From positions 85,018 through 149,017 of the forward strand of contig NZ_FOFB01000017.1 in the NCBI RefSeq assembly GCF_900110645.1: DNA of 64,000 bases, given 5' to 3'. The notes under the pieces are model-generated. The model saw only the letters and a list, made by a program, of their open reading frames with translations, made no database searches and had not been told where the DNA came from. Of the stretch, positions 8,466 to 17,844 are shown one piece after another. The first letter of the stretch is position 1; each line of letters starts with the position of its first letter. The translations under genes and the position numbers were made by a program. The stretch comes from Neolewinella agarilytica (GTDB taxonomy: Bacteria; Bacteroidota; Bacteroidia; Chitinophagales; Saprospiraceae).

Positions 8466-10733
8466 CTACTCCCTGTCCAACCATCTAAGCATCAGCGGAA
8501 TCAGCATCAAGTCACTCAACACCGCGCTCGCCAGCGTCAAACTGATCAATAGCCCGATCGTCACGCTCGGCGGGTGAATGCTGAAGAGCATCACCAGGAA
8601 GCCGAAAAAGAGGACGACGGAGGTGAGCACGATGGCCTTGCCCGCCTCCTTGAAGGTGACGTGGATGGCATCATCGATGCTCATGCCCCGGTCGCGTGCG
8701 AGCTTGTATTTGGCGAGGAAGTGGATGGTGTCATCCACCGCGATGCCGAAGATGATGGCGAAGACGATGCTCACGCCCGCCTCCAGCTCGATGCCCAGAT
8801 AGCCGAGCGTGGCGCCGGCAAAAAGTAGCGGAAGCACGTTGGGCACCAGACTCACGATCAGCATTTTCCAGTTGCGGAAGAGGAGCATCATCAGTACACA
8901 GACGATCAGGATCGCCAGCCCGAGCCCCTGCAGCAGGTTCTCGCGGATGTACTCCGAGTTCTTATCGATGATGACGCCCGTTCCCGTGCTGCGGACTTCC
9001 ACCAGCGAGGTGTCGATGTTGGCATTCACCCAGGCGTCCGTGCGGGCCAGGAAGGCCTGGGTGCTGTCTGCCCCAAGGTCATTGAGGCGGCTGGTGATGC
9101 GGGCCTTTTTGCCATCCTTACTCATGAGGATGTTCAGGCTCAGGGCCGGGACCTGCCGGGCGAGGCGCTGGTATTTGGCGTAGGTCCGCTCGTCCGTCGG
9201 CAGCTCGTAGGCATCCGGGCGGTTGTTGTTGAACATCTGATTGATACTGCGGTAGATGGCCGTGACGCTGGCCGTGCTCCGCACGGCGTCAAACTGCTTC
9301 ACGTAGTCCTCAATGCGGCCAATCTCGGTCATCACCGCAAAGTCGGTGATCTGCGCAGAGTCCTTCGCCGTTACCGCCATCTCGAAGGGGCGAAAACCGG
9401 CCAGCTCTTTTTCGAAAAAGAGGAAGTCCTCCGTGATCTTTTTGCCGCGGGGCAGGGCCGACTCGATGCGGTTGTTGGTCGTGATCATGCTGATGCCCAG
9501 CGCACAGAAGACGGCGAAGAAGGCGGCACCGATCTTGATCTTGCCCGGGCTGGTCTTGGTGAACTGGTAGGCGCGCTCCAGCAGCCGGTCCCAGAAGGCT
9601 TGCTGCCGACCAATTTTGACGATCTGATCCACGCTCAGGTAGGAGAGTAGTGCTGTGGTGAAAAAGATGACCGTCACGTAGGCGACCATCACGCCCAGAG
9701 CGGCGTTGATGCCGAAGTCCCGGATTGGGTTGATCCGGCTGGTGAGCAGGGTGGCGAAGCCAACGGCGGTAGTCAGCGAAGTCAGCAAGGTCGCCATGCC
9801 GATCTCCCGAATGGTGATTTTGATGGCCGTTTCCTTGTCTTTGCCCGCCCGTAGCTCATCGATGTATTTGGACATGATGTGGATCACGTCCGAGGTCCCA
9901 ACAATGATCATCAGTACGGGGTAGAGTGCCGCGATGGCGTTCAACTCCCGCCCCAACAGGCCAAGCAGACCGAGGAACAGCAGCAGCCCCAGCCCAATAC
10001 TCACCAGAGAAACGAGAATGCCCAACGGCCGCCGGAACAGTAAAAACATGATGAAAAATACCAGGATTCCGGAGATGACGGCGGAGACAGCTACTTCCCG
10101 CACCTGCATGTCCACCATCTCTTTCTGGAAAAAAGCGGAGCCGAGGTAGTGGTAATCTTCAAAGTCATAGTTGGCCATCAGGTCTTCCACACCCGCCATC
10201 AGGGCCTTACTCTTATCGATGCTGGACGGGCCATCACCTTCTCCCGTCAGGTTGATCAGGCTTTCGGTTTTGAGCAAAACGACCAGAGCCGTCCCTCTTT
10301 CGTTGATGAGGGTGTTGACGAAGCGCTCGTCCTGCATGATGCGCAGGCTATCGGCTTGGTAGCGTGAGGGGTCATTCCGGTGAATGGCCGGGATGGTGGT
10401 GACGGCAAAGGGCGTCTTGAGCGGATAGACGAAGGTCGTCAGGCTCTGCACACCCTCGATGTAATCCAGGTCGCGGGCCTTCAGGGCAAAGTCATGGGCG
10501 TTCTCCAGAAAGGTAGAGTCGAACACGCCATTCTCCCGCTCTAAAGCGACCAGCAGGAAATTATCGTCGCCCTCAAATTCCTCGATAAACTCCAGAAAAA
10601 AGGCCAGGTCATCATCTCCCCGCGGGAAGAACTGCGAAAAGTCAAAGGTGAACTTCAGGTTAAAGCAGCCGTAAACTGCCGCAGCACTGAAGAGGGCAAA
10701 AACGATGAGAACGGGGAGGCGGTATTGGCGCAT
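8466..10733 (-). CDS. RND superfamily exporter (MMPL / sterol-sensing-domain type)
   Basis: 755 residues, start ATG 10733 (MRQYRLPVLIVFALFSAAAV), which puts the first membrane helix at the N-terminus; the frame stays open to 10832. The architecture is two repeated halves, each with one helix, a large periplasmic loop and a five-helix bundle. Charged or polar intramembrane motifs are GTSDVIHIMSKY in the first half and GIAVDDTIHFLAKY in the second, the signature of MMPL-like and hopanoid/lipid exporters. It lacks the drug-efflux (AcrB) length of about 1040 residues. Substrates are likely lipids or hydrophobic molecules, by family only. No partner membrane-fusion gene lies nearby. Confidence 0.85.
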   Translation of the reverse strand: MRQYRLPVLIVFALFSAAAVYGCFNLKFTFDFSQFFPRGDDDLAFFLEFIEEFEGDDNFLLVALERENGVFDSTFLENAHDFALKARDLDYIEGVQSLTTFVYPLKTPFAVTTIPAIHRNDPSRYQADSLRIMQDERFVNTLINERGTALVVLLKTESLINLTGEGDGPSSIDKSKALMAGVEDLMANYDFEDYHYLGSAFFQKEMVDMQVREVAVSAVISGILVFFIMFLLFRRPLGILVSLVSIGLGLLLFLGLLGLLGRELNAIAALYPVLMIIVGTSDVIHIMSKYIDELRAGKDKETAIKITIREIGMATLLTSLTTAVGFATLLTSRINPIRDFGINAALGVMVAYVTVIFFTTALLSYLSVDQIVKIGRQQAFWDRLLERAYQFTKTSPGKIKIGAAFFAVFCALGISMITTNNRIESALPRGKKITEDFLFFEKELAGFRPFEMAVTAKDSAQITDFAVMTEIGRIEDYVKQFDAVRSTASVTAIYRSINQMFNNNRPDAYELPTDERTYAKYQRLARQVPALSLNILMSKDGKKARITSRLNDLGADSTQAFLARTDAWVNANIDTSLVEVRSTGTGVIIDKNSEYIRENLLQGLGLAILIVCVLMMLLFRNWKMLIVSLVPNVLPLLFAGATLGYLGIELEAGVSIVFAIIFGIAVDDTIHFLAKYKLARDRGMSIDDAIHVTFKEAGKAIVLTSVVLFFGFLVMLFSIHPPSVTIGLLISLTLASAVLSDLMLIPLMLRWLDRE

Positions 10734-11160
10734 GGGGAGTCTGGTAACAACCGGACGCTCAAAGGAACTCAGAACTACGCTACGCTTCGTGCTGAGCACC
10801 TTCGAGGACCTTAATGATAACCTTCGCACCAAGGACCTCGAAGGTGTTGGCCACGTAGCCTAAGGCGGAGGAGCCAATTCCTTTGAGGGTCCGGTTAACG
10901 AAGGATACTTCTCTAAGCGCTCCCACCCGAAATGGTTGGGAAAATCCTGCTTTAATGACTTGTTTTTTACGCCCGGTCAACGCTCCTTCCAGGAGCGAGC
11001 AGCAGCGAACATTCTCCGGATGCAAGTTGACGGATCCCCTCCTGCCTCCTTGAACCGGACCTCGAAGCGTCGCGACAGCGACCTTCGAGCGTCCTGGTGA
11101 CAGCGACCTTCAAGGGGCTTGGCGACAGCGACCTTCAAACGTCCTGATGACATCACCTCC
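10734..11160. repeat. Repeat-rich intergenic region with hairpin and 25-bp tandem repeats
   Basis: 427 bp without a credible gene between the exporter and pdxA. It contains an inverted repeat CACCTTCGAGGACCTT (10797-10812) / AAGGACCTCGAAGGTG (10831-10846) with one mismatch. It also has a tandem array with exact 25-bp period: the core GACAGCGACCTT starts at 11074, 11099 and 11124, with a degenerate fourth unit at 11149 that abuts the pdxA stop. Short ORFs here are artefacts of the repeats. Confidence 0.7.
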
Positions 11161-12273
11161 CTACTTCTTCCCCCGAGGCCCCTTCTTCCCCGCAGGCTTA
11201 CCGCCAGGTTTTCCACCTTTCGGCTTGCGCTTATACACGAGGTGCATACGGCTGGTAAGCGGGTTCGCCGTGTCTTCGGTGTGGCGCTCGCGGTTCAGGA
11301 AGGCGTCGCGGGCAACGAAAAGAGCAGCGATGAAAGAATCGGGGTTGGCCTCATCTTTTCCTACCAGGTCGTAGGCCGTTCCATGGTCGGGGCTGGTACG
11401 GATGGCGGGTAGGCCGGCGGTGAAGTTGACTCCTTTGCCAAAGCTGAGCGCTTTGAAAGGAATCAGGCCCTGGTCGTGGTACATCGCCAGCACGGCATCG
11501 AACTGGTTTTGCTTGCCGGCGCCGAAGAAGCCGTCAGCGGGGAAAGGCCCCATGGCCAGAATGCCCATCTCTTTAGCTTTCTCTACGGCGGGGCGGACGA
11601 TCTTGATGTCCTCATCCCCGATGCGGCCGTCATCGCCACCGTGCGGATTCAGGGAGAGCACCGCGATAACCGGGCGGGCGAGTCCGAAGTCGGCCCGCAG
11701 GCTCTTATCCATAATCTTCAGCTTATCGATGATGCGCTGTTTCGTAACCGCTTTGGCGACTTCAGAGACCGGGATGTGGTTGGTAACTATGCCCACACGA
11801 AGCTCATCGGTAACGAGGAACATGAGGCTCTCGTTGGCATCAAGTTTTTCGGTCAGCATTTCCGTGTGGCCGGGGTAGGGGAAAGCGTCTTTGGGCATCA
11901 CCGATTTGTTGATCGGGGCGGTGACCAGAGCGTCGAGCTGGCCATCTTTAAGTTCCTCGACGGCGGCTTCGAGGCTCATGGCCGCAGCGCGGCCGCCGGC
12001 TTCGGTGGCTTCGCCGGGGGTGTATTCAATGTCTTCGGGGAAGGCCTCTACGAGATTGATCTGCCCGTCTTCCGCGTCTTCTGCTTTTGCAATGATGGTA
12101 AAGGAAAAGTCAGCCGTTTCTTCGCTGGTATAGCGGCTCAGCGCTGCGGCAGAAGCGTAGATCACGGGCGTCACCAGCTCCAGGATGCCGGGGCGCGAAA
12201 GGGCCTTGATGACTACTTCGGGGCCGATGCCGTTGGGGTCGCCGATGGAGATGCCGATCTGGAGAGGATTCAT
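11161..12273 (-). CDS. pdxA: 4-hydroxythreonine-4-phosphate dehydrogenase
   Basis: 370 residues from ATG 12273 (MNPLQIGISIGDPNGIGPEV); upstream in-frame codons derive from the dispersed repeat. PdxA oxidises 4-phosphohydroxy-L-threonine with NAD in pyridoxal phosphate synthesis. Family marks are GDPNGIGPE, APINKSV, GHTEML, the metal ligand region LNPHGGDDGRIGDED, and DQGLIPFK with the final TSPDHGTAYD. The C-terminus carries an extra basic Lys/Gly/Pro tail of about 25 residues (KRKPKGGKPGGKPAGKKGP) not usual in PdxA; its coding end touches the tandem repeat region. A -7 element (TACCTTCG, minus strand, 12294-12301) lies 20 bp upstream. Confidence 0.95.
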   Translation of the reverse strand: MNPLQIGISIGDPNGIGPEVVIKALSRPGILELVTPVIYASAAALSRYTSEETADFSFTIIAKAEDAEDGQINLVEAFPEDIEYTPGEATEAGGRAAAMSLEAAVEELKDGQLDALVTAPINKSVMPKDAFPYPGHTEMLTEKLDANESLMFLVTDELRVGIVTNHIPVSEVAKAVTKQRIIDKLKIMDKSLRADFGLARPVIAVLSLNPHGGDDGRIGDEDIKIVRPAVEKAKEMGILAMGPFPADGFFGAGKQNQFDAVLAMYHDQGLIPFKALSFGKGVNFTAGLPAIRTSPDHGTAYDLVGKDEANPDSFIAALFVARDAFLNRERHTEDTANPLTSRMHLVYKRKPKGGKPGGKPAGKKGPRGKK

Positions 12274-12328
12274 ACTGCTTTTAGTTTGCGGCACGAAGGT
12301 AGCGAGAAGTAAAACAATCTGGCGCGGA

Positions 12329-12338
12329 CGCAGGTGCA
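12329..12338 (+). repeat. Dispersed 10-mer CGCAGGTGCA (intergenic copy)
   Basis: Exact copy within the extended form GGCGCGGACGCAGGTGCA followed by AGGGG, upstream of pdxA. Confidence 0.7.
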
Positions 12339-12382
12339 AGGGGAGAATTTAAAAGCAAGGGAAGTGCCCGGCTCGGCCAAAT

Positions 12383-12420
12383 AGCTCGCAGAGCTTTGCA
12401 AGACAGCACCGGCTTCAGCC
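12383..12420 (+). repeat. Two-stem dispersed element, single copy
   Basis: AGCTCGCAGAGCTTTGCAAG, then ACAGCACC, then a GGCTTCAGCC stem. It sits between divergent pdxA and the HAD gene. It is the same element as at 8259-8360, with base changes in the linker. Confidence 0.65.
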
Positions 12421-12506
12421 AGCAACATTTTAATTAATAATTGCGCTCCGCTTGCCAACACGCTGCTGAAGCAAAGCCTTACCTTGCGCCCTTCAAACTT
12501 ATCCCC

Positions 12507-13124
12507 ATGCACACCATCATTTTTGACATCGGCAACGTCCTCATCGGCTGGAACCCGCTACTGCTCTACAACAAAGTCTTCGACACTCCGGAGGAAGCCG
12601 AATGGTTCGTCAAAAACATTACCCACCTGGATTGGAACGAAGAGCAGGATCGCGGCCGCCCCGTCGCCAAAGCCACCGAATTACTCGTAGCGGAACACCC
12701 GAAATGGGAGCGCGAAATCCGGATGTACTACGACCGCTGGACGGAACACTTCAGCGGCGCCATCCCCGGAACGGTAGAGATTCTCAAAACCCTCCACGCA
12801 GGTGGCAATTACCGCCTGCTGGCCCTCACCAACTGGAGCGCCGAACTTTTTCCCTGGGCCCGCGAAAATTTCGACTTTCTGGAACTCTTCGAAGACATCA
12901 TGGTCTCCGGCGAAGTGAAAATGAAAAAGCCCGAAGCCGAAATTTTCCATCACCTGGCCAAAGTCTACGATCTCGGCGATTTCTCCGGCTGCCTTTTTAT
13001 TGATGACAGCCTCCGGAATTGTGCAATGGCCCGCAGCCTCGGCTTGGACACTATTCGCTTTGAAAATCCGGAGCAGTTGCTTCAGGAGTTGAAGGAAAGA
13101 GGGGTAAAAGTAGAACTTAGCTGA
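12507..13124 (+). CDS. HAD-superfamily (subfamily IA) phosphatase, YihX-like
   Basis: 205 residues from ATG 12507. It opens with the HAD nucleophile motif FDIGNVLIGW (Asp7), the G-N form seen in YihX-like sugar phosphatases. A helical cap follows, then motif II (LLALTNWS), the motif III lysine region (SGEVKMKKPEAEIF), and motif IV (CLFIDDSLRNCAMA). It probably hydrolyses a small phosphate ester in the cytoplasm; the substrate is unknown. A TACCTTGC -7 element lies about 21 bp upstream. The 3' end overlaps the convergent gene by 8 bp. Confidence 0.88.
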   Translation: MHTIIFDIGNVLIGWNPLLLYNKVFDTPEEAEWFVKNITHLDWNEEQDRGRPVAKATELLVAEHPKWEREIRMYYDRWTEHFSGAIPGTVEILKTLHAGGNYRLLALTNWSAELFPWARENFDFLELFEDIMVSGEVKMKKPEAEIFHHLAKVYDLGDFSGCLFIDDSLRNCAMARSLGLDTIRFENPEQLLQELKERGVKVELS

Positions 13125-13761
13125 GCCAGGGGTTACTCGTCCGCTCTTTCCCGATCGTCGTCGGCCCACCGTGGCCGGGGTAAACGACCGTCTCGTCCGG
13201 CAACGGCATCAACTTTGTGAGGATGGACCCGATCAGGGCTTCGTGGTCGCAAAAGGGTAGATCCGTCCGCCCAATGCTACCGTCGAAGAGCACATCTCCG
13301 GCGATGACGTAGCCCTCCGCCCGATTCAGGAAGCACAGGCTGCCGGGGCTGTGCCCCGGGCAGAAGAGTGCCTCGAAGGTCGCCTCGCCCAGCTTGATCT
13401 CATCTCCTTCGTTAATGAAGTAGCCCGGCTTTGGGCTGGGCGTCATGGGCGGTAGCCCGTAGCGGCTGAGCGCCAGCGAGGCGATTTCCATTACCTGGAC
13501 TTCCAGCGGGTGAACACCCAGTTCCAGCCCATATTGGCTGGCAACGAAGGCGTTGCCGTAAATATGGTCAAAATGGCAGTGCGTGTTGATCAGTTTGACC
13601 GGTTTCAGCTCCCGCTCATCAATGGCCGCTACCAGCGCCTGTTCTTCCGCTGTAGAAAAACACCCGGGGTCAAAAATGATGGCCTCCCGGCTGTCTTCAT
13701 CATACACGATGAAGGTGTTTTCCTGAACCGGGTTGAAGGTGAAGGAGAGTATTTTGGTCAT
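13117..13761 (-). CDS. Metallo-beta-lactamase-fold hydrolase (glyoxalase II-like)
   Basis: 214 residues. The metal-binding motif THCHFDHIYGN (about residues 60-70) and the later ligands (CPGHSPGS, then YPGHGGPT) match the small glyoxalase II/YcbL type. No C-terminal substrate domain is present, so it is not a canonical GloB. It is a predicted cytoplasmic Zn hydrolase of thioesters or related compounds; the exact substrate is unknown. It is convergent with the HAD gene, sharing 8 bp at the stop codons. Confidence 0.88.
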   Translation of the reverse strand: MTKILSFTFNPVQENTFIVYDEDSREAIIFDPGCFSTAEEQALVAAIDERELKPVKLINTHCHFDHIYGNAFVASQYGLELGVHPLEVQVMEIASLALSRYGLPPMTPSPKPGYFINEGDEIKLGEATFEALFCPGHSPGSLCFLNRAEGYVIAGDVLFDGSIGRTDLPFCDHEALIGSILTKLMPLPDETVVYPGHGGPTTIGKERTSNPWLS

Positions 13762-13801
13762 AGCTTAATCGTTGGGTTGTTTCCGTTGGACGAAGGTCCG
13801 C

Positions 13802-13840
13802 AAAAAAAATCCCCGGAACAACCTGAGTTATTCCGGGGAT
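13802..13840 (-). terminator. Intrinsic terminator downstream of rho
   Basis: On the minus strand, ATCCCCGGAATAAC pairs with GTTGTTCCGGGGAT and is followed by a run of eight T (13809-13802). It lies about 50 bp past the rho stop. Confidence 0.85.
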
Positions 13841-13888
13841 AAGGGGATGATGAGCATTCACCCATTTTCCCATTCAAACAGTCACTTT

Positions 13889-15937
13889 CTACGAGTTCAT
13901 CGAAGCGATAAACTCATCGTTGTTAGTCGTGGAGCGCATATGGCCCATCAGGAACTGGAAGGCTTCTTCCGGCTTCATGTCGGCCAGGTGGTTGCGGAGT
14001 ACGAACATACGTTGTAGTACTTCACGATTCAGCAGCAGGTCGTCGCGGCGGGTGCTCGACTTGGTGAAGTCGATACTTGGGTACATCCGCTTATTGGCGA
14101 GGAAACGATCGAGCTGCAGCTCCATGTTACCGGTACCTTTGAATTCCTCGAAGATCACCTGGTCCATCTTGGAGCCAGTGTCAATGAGGGCCGTTGCCAG
14201 GATGGTAAGAGAGCCTCCACCGTCGATGTTACGGGCGGCACCGAAGAATTTCTTCGGCTTTTGGAGAGCGTTAGCTTCCACACCACCGGAGAGTACCTTG
14301 CCGGAGCTGGGCTGAACGGTGTTGTAGGCCCGCGCCAGGCGCGTGATGGAGTCCAGCAGGATACAAACGTCGTGTCCGGACTCAACCATACGCTTGGCTT
14401 TTTCCAGTACGACATTGGCTACGCGGACGTGATTGTCCGCCGGCTCATCAAAAGTAGAGCTAACCACTTCGGCCTTTACGCTGCGCTTCATGTCCGTAAC
14501 TTCCTCGGGGCGTTCATCCACGAGGAGAACGATGAGGTAGGTTTCGGGGTGGTTCTCGGCAATGGCGTTGGCTACGTCCTTCAGCAGGAAGGTTTTACCG
14601 GATTTTGGCTGGGCAACGAAGAGGCCCCGCTGTCCTTTACCGATCGGTGTAAACAGATCGATGAGGCGCATACCGTAGTCTTTACCGTCTGCGCGGTTTG
14701 CCAGAGTGAATTTTTCCGTTGGGAACTGGGCCGTCAGGTAATCGAACGGCACCCGGTCGCGAATGTCGCGTGGGTCAAGACCATTAATTTTTTCTACTTC
14801 CAGCAGGGCGAAGTATTTCTCTCCTTCCTTCGGTGGCTTAACCGGCCCGCGAACGGTATCTCCGGTTCTGAGGCCAAACTGCTTTACTTGCTGCGGGCTG
14901 ACGTATACATCGTCCGGGCTCGTCAGGTAGTTGTAGTCGCTGCTACGCAGGAAGCCATAACCGTCCGGCATCATCTCGAGGATGCCGGTGGACGTCACCA
15001 GACCATCAAGTTTGAACTCCGGCTGGCGGGGTTGGCGGTTTTGGTTGCGGTCTTCGCGGTTGTTGCGGTTGCCACGGCCATTGTTGCTGCGTTCTTCCCG
15101 CTCATCATAGCGGCCACGGCGTTCGTAGCGATCGTTGCGGGGCTGATCACTTGCAGCTGCTTCGTCATTACGTCCGCGCCCGCGTCCGCGACTCTGGTTC
15201 TGCTCTTCATTGTCGTTGCTCGTTTCCTCACTACGACCACGCCCGCGTCCGCGACCGCGACCGCTGTTGTTGTTTTCGTTATCGTCAGCTTTTTCTGCGC
15301 GTGGGGAACGACGGCCTCTGGGGGTGTCCTCCTGGTTGCTTTCTTCTTTTGCTGCACGGGGGGAACGGCGTCCGCGGCTTGGTGTTTCCTCGTCGCCGCC
15401 GCTTTCGCGGGCAGCTCTGGGAGAACGACGCCCACGGCTTGGCTTTTCGTCTTCGTCGGTAGCTTTTTCGCTGCGTCCACGGCCTCGGCCCCGGCTGCGC
15501 GTTGGTGTTTCTTCCTCGTCGGCGGGCTTTTCCGTACGGCCACGGCCACGCCCACGGCTTGGCTTTTCTTCTTCGTCCGCAGCTTTCTCGCTGCGTCCAC
15601 GGCCTCGGCCCCGGCTGGGTTTGGTTTCTTCGTCTCCGGGCTTTTCGTCACGGCTACGGCCACGACCCCGCGTGGAGCGGGTGGTCTTTTCGGTAGTAGC
15701 TTCTTCCTTTTTGCGGGCGGAAGCAGCGGCAGCAGCCCGACGGTTGGGCACTCGGTCGGTGTCCGAAGCCGCAGGCGGCTCGGCAGCAGCAGAGGTTCCC
15801 TGAACGGCCTGTTGGTCAAGAATCCGAAGGATCAGATCTTGCTTGTTGTGCTTTTTGTAGGACTTCAGTCCCATTTTTTCGGCCAGATCCCGTAGTTCCG
15901 GAACCAACATGGCCTTTAGTTGCGCTATGCTTAACAT
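13889..15937 (-). CDS. rho: Transcription termination factor Rho with long RGR-rich insertion
   Basis: 682 residues against about 420 in E. coli. The N-terminal Rho domain ([19 protein letters not shown], about 1-45) is followed by about 250 disordered residues. These alternate acidic spacers (DEEEKPS) with basic blocks ([10 protein letters not shown] and GRRSPRA) in a repeating pattern. The cold-shock-like RNA-binding domain (about 309-385, [15 protein letters not shown]) and the RecA-like ATPase follow, with Walker A QPKSGKT near residue 445 and [12 protein letters not shown]. Bacteroidota Rho often carries such insertions, thought to affect RNA binding. A minus-strand promoter at 16160-16167 would give a leader of about 220 nt, leaving room for autoregulation. 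Confidence 0.96.
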   Translation of the reverse strand: MLSIAQLKAMLVPELRDLAEKMGLKSYKKHNKQDLILRILDQQAVQGTSAAAEPPAASDTDRVPNRRAAAAASARKKEEATTEKTTRSTRGRGRSRDEKPGDEETKPSRGRGRGRSEKAADEEEKPSRGRGRGRTEKPADEEETPTRSRGRGRGRSEKATDEDEKPSRGRRSPRAARESGGDEETPSRGRRSPRAAKEESNQEDTPRGRRSPRAEKADDNENNNSGRGRGRGRGRSEETSNDNEEQNQSRGRGRGRNDEAAASDQPRNDRYERRGRYDEREERSNNGRGNRNNREDRNQNRQPRQPEFKLDGLVTSTGILEMMPDGYGFLRSSDYNYLTSPDDVYVSPQQVKQFGLRTGDTVRGPVKPPKEGEKYFALLEVEKINGLDPRDIRDRVPFDYLTAQFPTEKFTLANRADGKDYGMRLIDLFTPIGKGQRGLFVAQPKSGKTFLLKDVANAIAENHPETYLIVLLVDERPEEVTDMKRSVKAEVVSSTFDEPADNHVRVANVVLEKAKRMVESGHDVCILLDSITRLARAYNTVQPSSGKVLSGGVEANALQKPKKFFGAARNIDGGGSLTILATALIDTGSKMDQVIFEEFKGTGNMELQLDRFLANKRMYPSIDFTKSSTRRDDLLLNREVLQRMFVLRNHLADMKPEEAFQFLMGHMRSTTNNDEFIASMNS

Positions 15938-16159
15938 TAATTAATTAGATAATACTGTAATGGGTAAAATTGGGGGGGGATTGGTGCGCAGAGAATAGAT
16001 GCGCGCTATAGAGTGAAATTGTCAGTACTTCAGGACGGGCAGCTCAGAAGGAGCAGCGGTGGAAAGTGTCAGGTCCGTAAATGACAAAGTAGATAGGGTG
16101 ACCGGATAGGTATCAAGAAATGATAGCTCCTGGCCATGCCAGCGGAATCGCTTGCCTTG

Positions 16160-16167
16160 CAAAAGTA
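16160..16167 (-). promoter_or_regulatory. TAnnTTTG promoter element for rho
   Basis: TACTTTTG on the minus strand, about 220 bp upstream of the rho ATG. Confidence 0.5.
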
Positions 16168-16202
16168 GGGTTTTATTTCTTAAAACGAATAAAAACCTAT
16201 GT

Positions 16203-16210
16203 TACCTTTG
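16203..16210 (+). promoter_or_regulatory. TAnnTTTG promoter element for serS
   Basis: TACCTTTG on the plus strand, preceded by an A/T-rich stretch, 240 bp upstream of serS. Confidence 0.55.
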
Positions 16211-16327
16211 CGCCAACCGATGCAGCTTGCCATAAGAATACAGCAACTTATGGGATAAAGTTTACTGTTGTCCCCAAGAAGAAAATAGCCAACGGGTTAG
16301 CTTTCTTTGCTCATTAACCTTCTTCTT

Positions 16328-16337
16328 TGCACCTGCG
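16328..16337 (-). repeat. Dispersed 10-mer CGCAGGTGCA (intergenic copy)
   Basis: TGCACCTGCG followed by ACCGCGCC, the extended form of the repeat on the minus strand, in the serS leader. Confidence 0.7.
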
Positions 16338-16349
16338 ACCGCGCCAGAA

Positions 16350-16448
16350 TAGTAATGTAGTAGTGTAGTTTGGTAGTACTGTAGTGCTTCAACTGCTTAC
16401 CCTACGACCACTACATTACTGCAATAATACATTACTACATTACTACCT
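16350..16448. repeat. Gene-boundary palindrome (GTAATGTAGT type) before serS
   Basis: The left arm from AGTAATGTAGTAGTGTAG to ACTGTAGTG is complementary over about 36 nt, with several mismatches, to the right arm CACTACATTACTGC through ACATTACTACATTACT. Both arms are made of the same short word. The right arm ends 2 bp before the serS ATG, so it would sequester the start in mRNA. Confidence 0.7.
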
Positions 16449-16449
16449 C

Positions 16450-17733
16450 ATGCTCCTTCTCCAAACTCTTCGTGATGAAAAAGACCGTGTCCTTACCGGA
16501 CTTGCCAAACGGCAAGTCGCTGATGCGGAAGCCACCATTGATCGAATTATTGCGCTGGATGATCGCCGCAAAGCGACCCAGACCAGCAACGATGAAAAGC
16601 TGGCCGAGCGTAACACGATCTCTCGTCAGGTAGGGGAATTAATGAAAGCCGGTAAGCGGGAAGAGGGGGCCGCTCTGCGGGATCGCGTAAATGAAATTAA
16701 GGAAGGTATCGCTGCCGGAGAAGCAGAACTGAACCAGATCAAAGAAGAACTGGAAGAAGCCCTGCTGACCCTGCCCAACGTGCCACACCCACTGGTGCCC
16801 GCTGGTGTTACTGAAGACGATAATGAAGTGTTCCGCCCCTTCGCCGGTGAGCTTCCCGTTTTGCCTGATACGGCCAAGCCACACTGGGAACTGGCTGAAG
16901 AATACAAGATTTTTGATCTCGAACTCGGTGTAAAGACCACCGGTGCCGGCTTCCCGGTCTTCACCGGCCAGGGCGCACGCCTGGCGCGCGGGCTCGTTAA
17001 TTTTTTCCTGGACCGGAACACGGCTGCCGGCTATACCGAGTTCCAGCCACCACTACTGGTTAACGAAGCTACCGCCCGGGCTACGGGGCAGCTGCCCGAC
17101 AAAGAAGGGCAGATGTATCACTGTACGCAAGATGATTTTTACCTCATCCCCACGGCCGAGGTGCCACTGACGAACCTTTACCGGGACGTTATCCTCGACC
17201 CCGAAGAGCTCCCCATAAAGCTAACGGGCTACACTCCTTGTTTTCGCCGGGAGGCCGGCAGCTACGGCGCCCACGTTCGTGGCCTGAACCGCGTACACCA
17301 ATTCGACAAAGTTGAGGTCGTGCAGTTGGCTCACCCGGAAAAAAGCTATGAGATTCTCGATGAGATGGTCGCTCACATTGGCGGACTGCTCGATGAACTG
17401 GGGCTTCCTTTCCGCATCCTTCGCCTCTGTGGCGGAGACCTGGGCTTTACGAGTGCAATGACCTTCGACTTTGAGGTCTGGAGCGCCGCCCAGAAGCGCT
17501 GGTTAGAAGTGAGTAGCGTGAGCTGCTTTGAAACCTTCCAGAGTAACCGACTCAAACTCCGCTACCGTGGCGAAAACGGGAATGAGCTGGCGCATACGCT
17601 GAATGGCTCTGCTCTGGCCCTGCCCCGCATCATCGCTGCCCTGCTGGAAAACAATCAGACAGACGAAGGCATTACTTTACCGGAAGTGCTGCATAGCTAC
17701 CTGGGGATGACGAAGCTGGAGAAGAAACAGTAA
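16450..17733 (+). CDS. serS: Seryl-tRNA synthetase
   Basis: 427 residues from ATG 16450; in-frame codons upstream lie inside the palindrome. SerS charges tRNA-Ser. An N-terminal antiparallel coiled coil (about 1-105) precedes the class II core, with motif 2 (FRREAGSYGAHVRGLNRVHQ), the serine-binding region (YLIPTAEVPLTN) and motif 3 (NGSALALPRIIAALLENNQ). Length is normal. The start is set by the fit to the coiled-coil N-terminus (MLLLQTLRDEKDRVLTGLAK). Confidence 0.97.
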   Translation: MLLLQTLRDEKDRVLTGLAKRQVADAEATIDRIIALDDRRKATQTSNDEKLAERNTISRQVGELMKAGKREEGAALRDRVNEIKEGIAAGEAELNQIKEELEEALLTLPNVPHPLVPAGVTEDDNEVFRPFAGELPVLPDTAKPHWELAEEYKIFDLELGVKTTGAGFPVFTGQGARLARGLVNFFLDRNTAAGYTEFQPPLLVNEATARATGQLPDKEGQMYHCTQDDFYLIPTAEVPLTNLYRDVILDPEELPIKLTGYTPCFRREAGSYGAHVRGLNRVHQFDKVEVVQLAHPEKSYEILDEMVAHIGGLLDELGLPFRILRLCGGDLGFTSAMTFDFEVWSAAQKRWLEVSSVSCFETFQSNRLKLRYRGENGNELAHTLNGSALALPRIIAALLENNQTDEGITLPEVLHSYLGMTKLEKKQ

Positions 17734-17844
17734 TAATACCAGGACAATAGTGATGGCAGGTGCTGGCGGTTACTGCTATCTGCTCAAGTGACCAGTTGCC
17801 GGTTCACAACGTCCAAAGATTACAACTGATAAAATACCAAGTCT

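Larger units (their letters stand above)
15938..16449. other. Divergent rho/serS control region
   Basis: About 510 bp without a supported gene. It holds two facing promoter elements (minus 16160-16167, plus 16203-16210), an exact dispersed 10-mer (16328-16337) and a long palindrome ending at the serS start (16350-16448). Both genes would have leaders over 200 nt. The 65-codon ORF across 16120-16317 spans both promoters and is not credible. Confidence 0.65.

Noticed and set aside
11074..11160. Possible CRISPR array
   Set aside because: Units are directly adjacent at a 25-bp period, without unique spacers and without cas genes; this is a tandem repeat.
11476..12312. 278-codon ORF antisense to pdxA
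   Set aside because: Shadow of a well-conserved pdxA frame; composition rich in Gly/Val/Asp without any domain.
14261..15895. 544-codon ORF antisense to rho
   Set aside because: It mirrors the biased codons of the Arg/Gly/Glu-rich Rho insertion; it has no family resemblance, start context or promoter, and Rho itself is certain.
16120..16317. 65-codon ORF upstream of serS
   Set aside because: It spans both divergent promoter boxes, and its sequence has no coding character.
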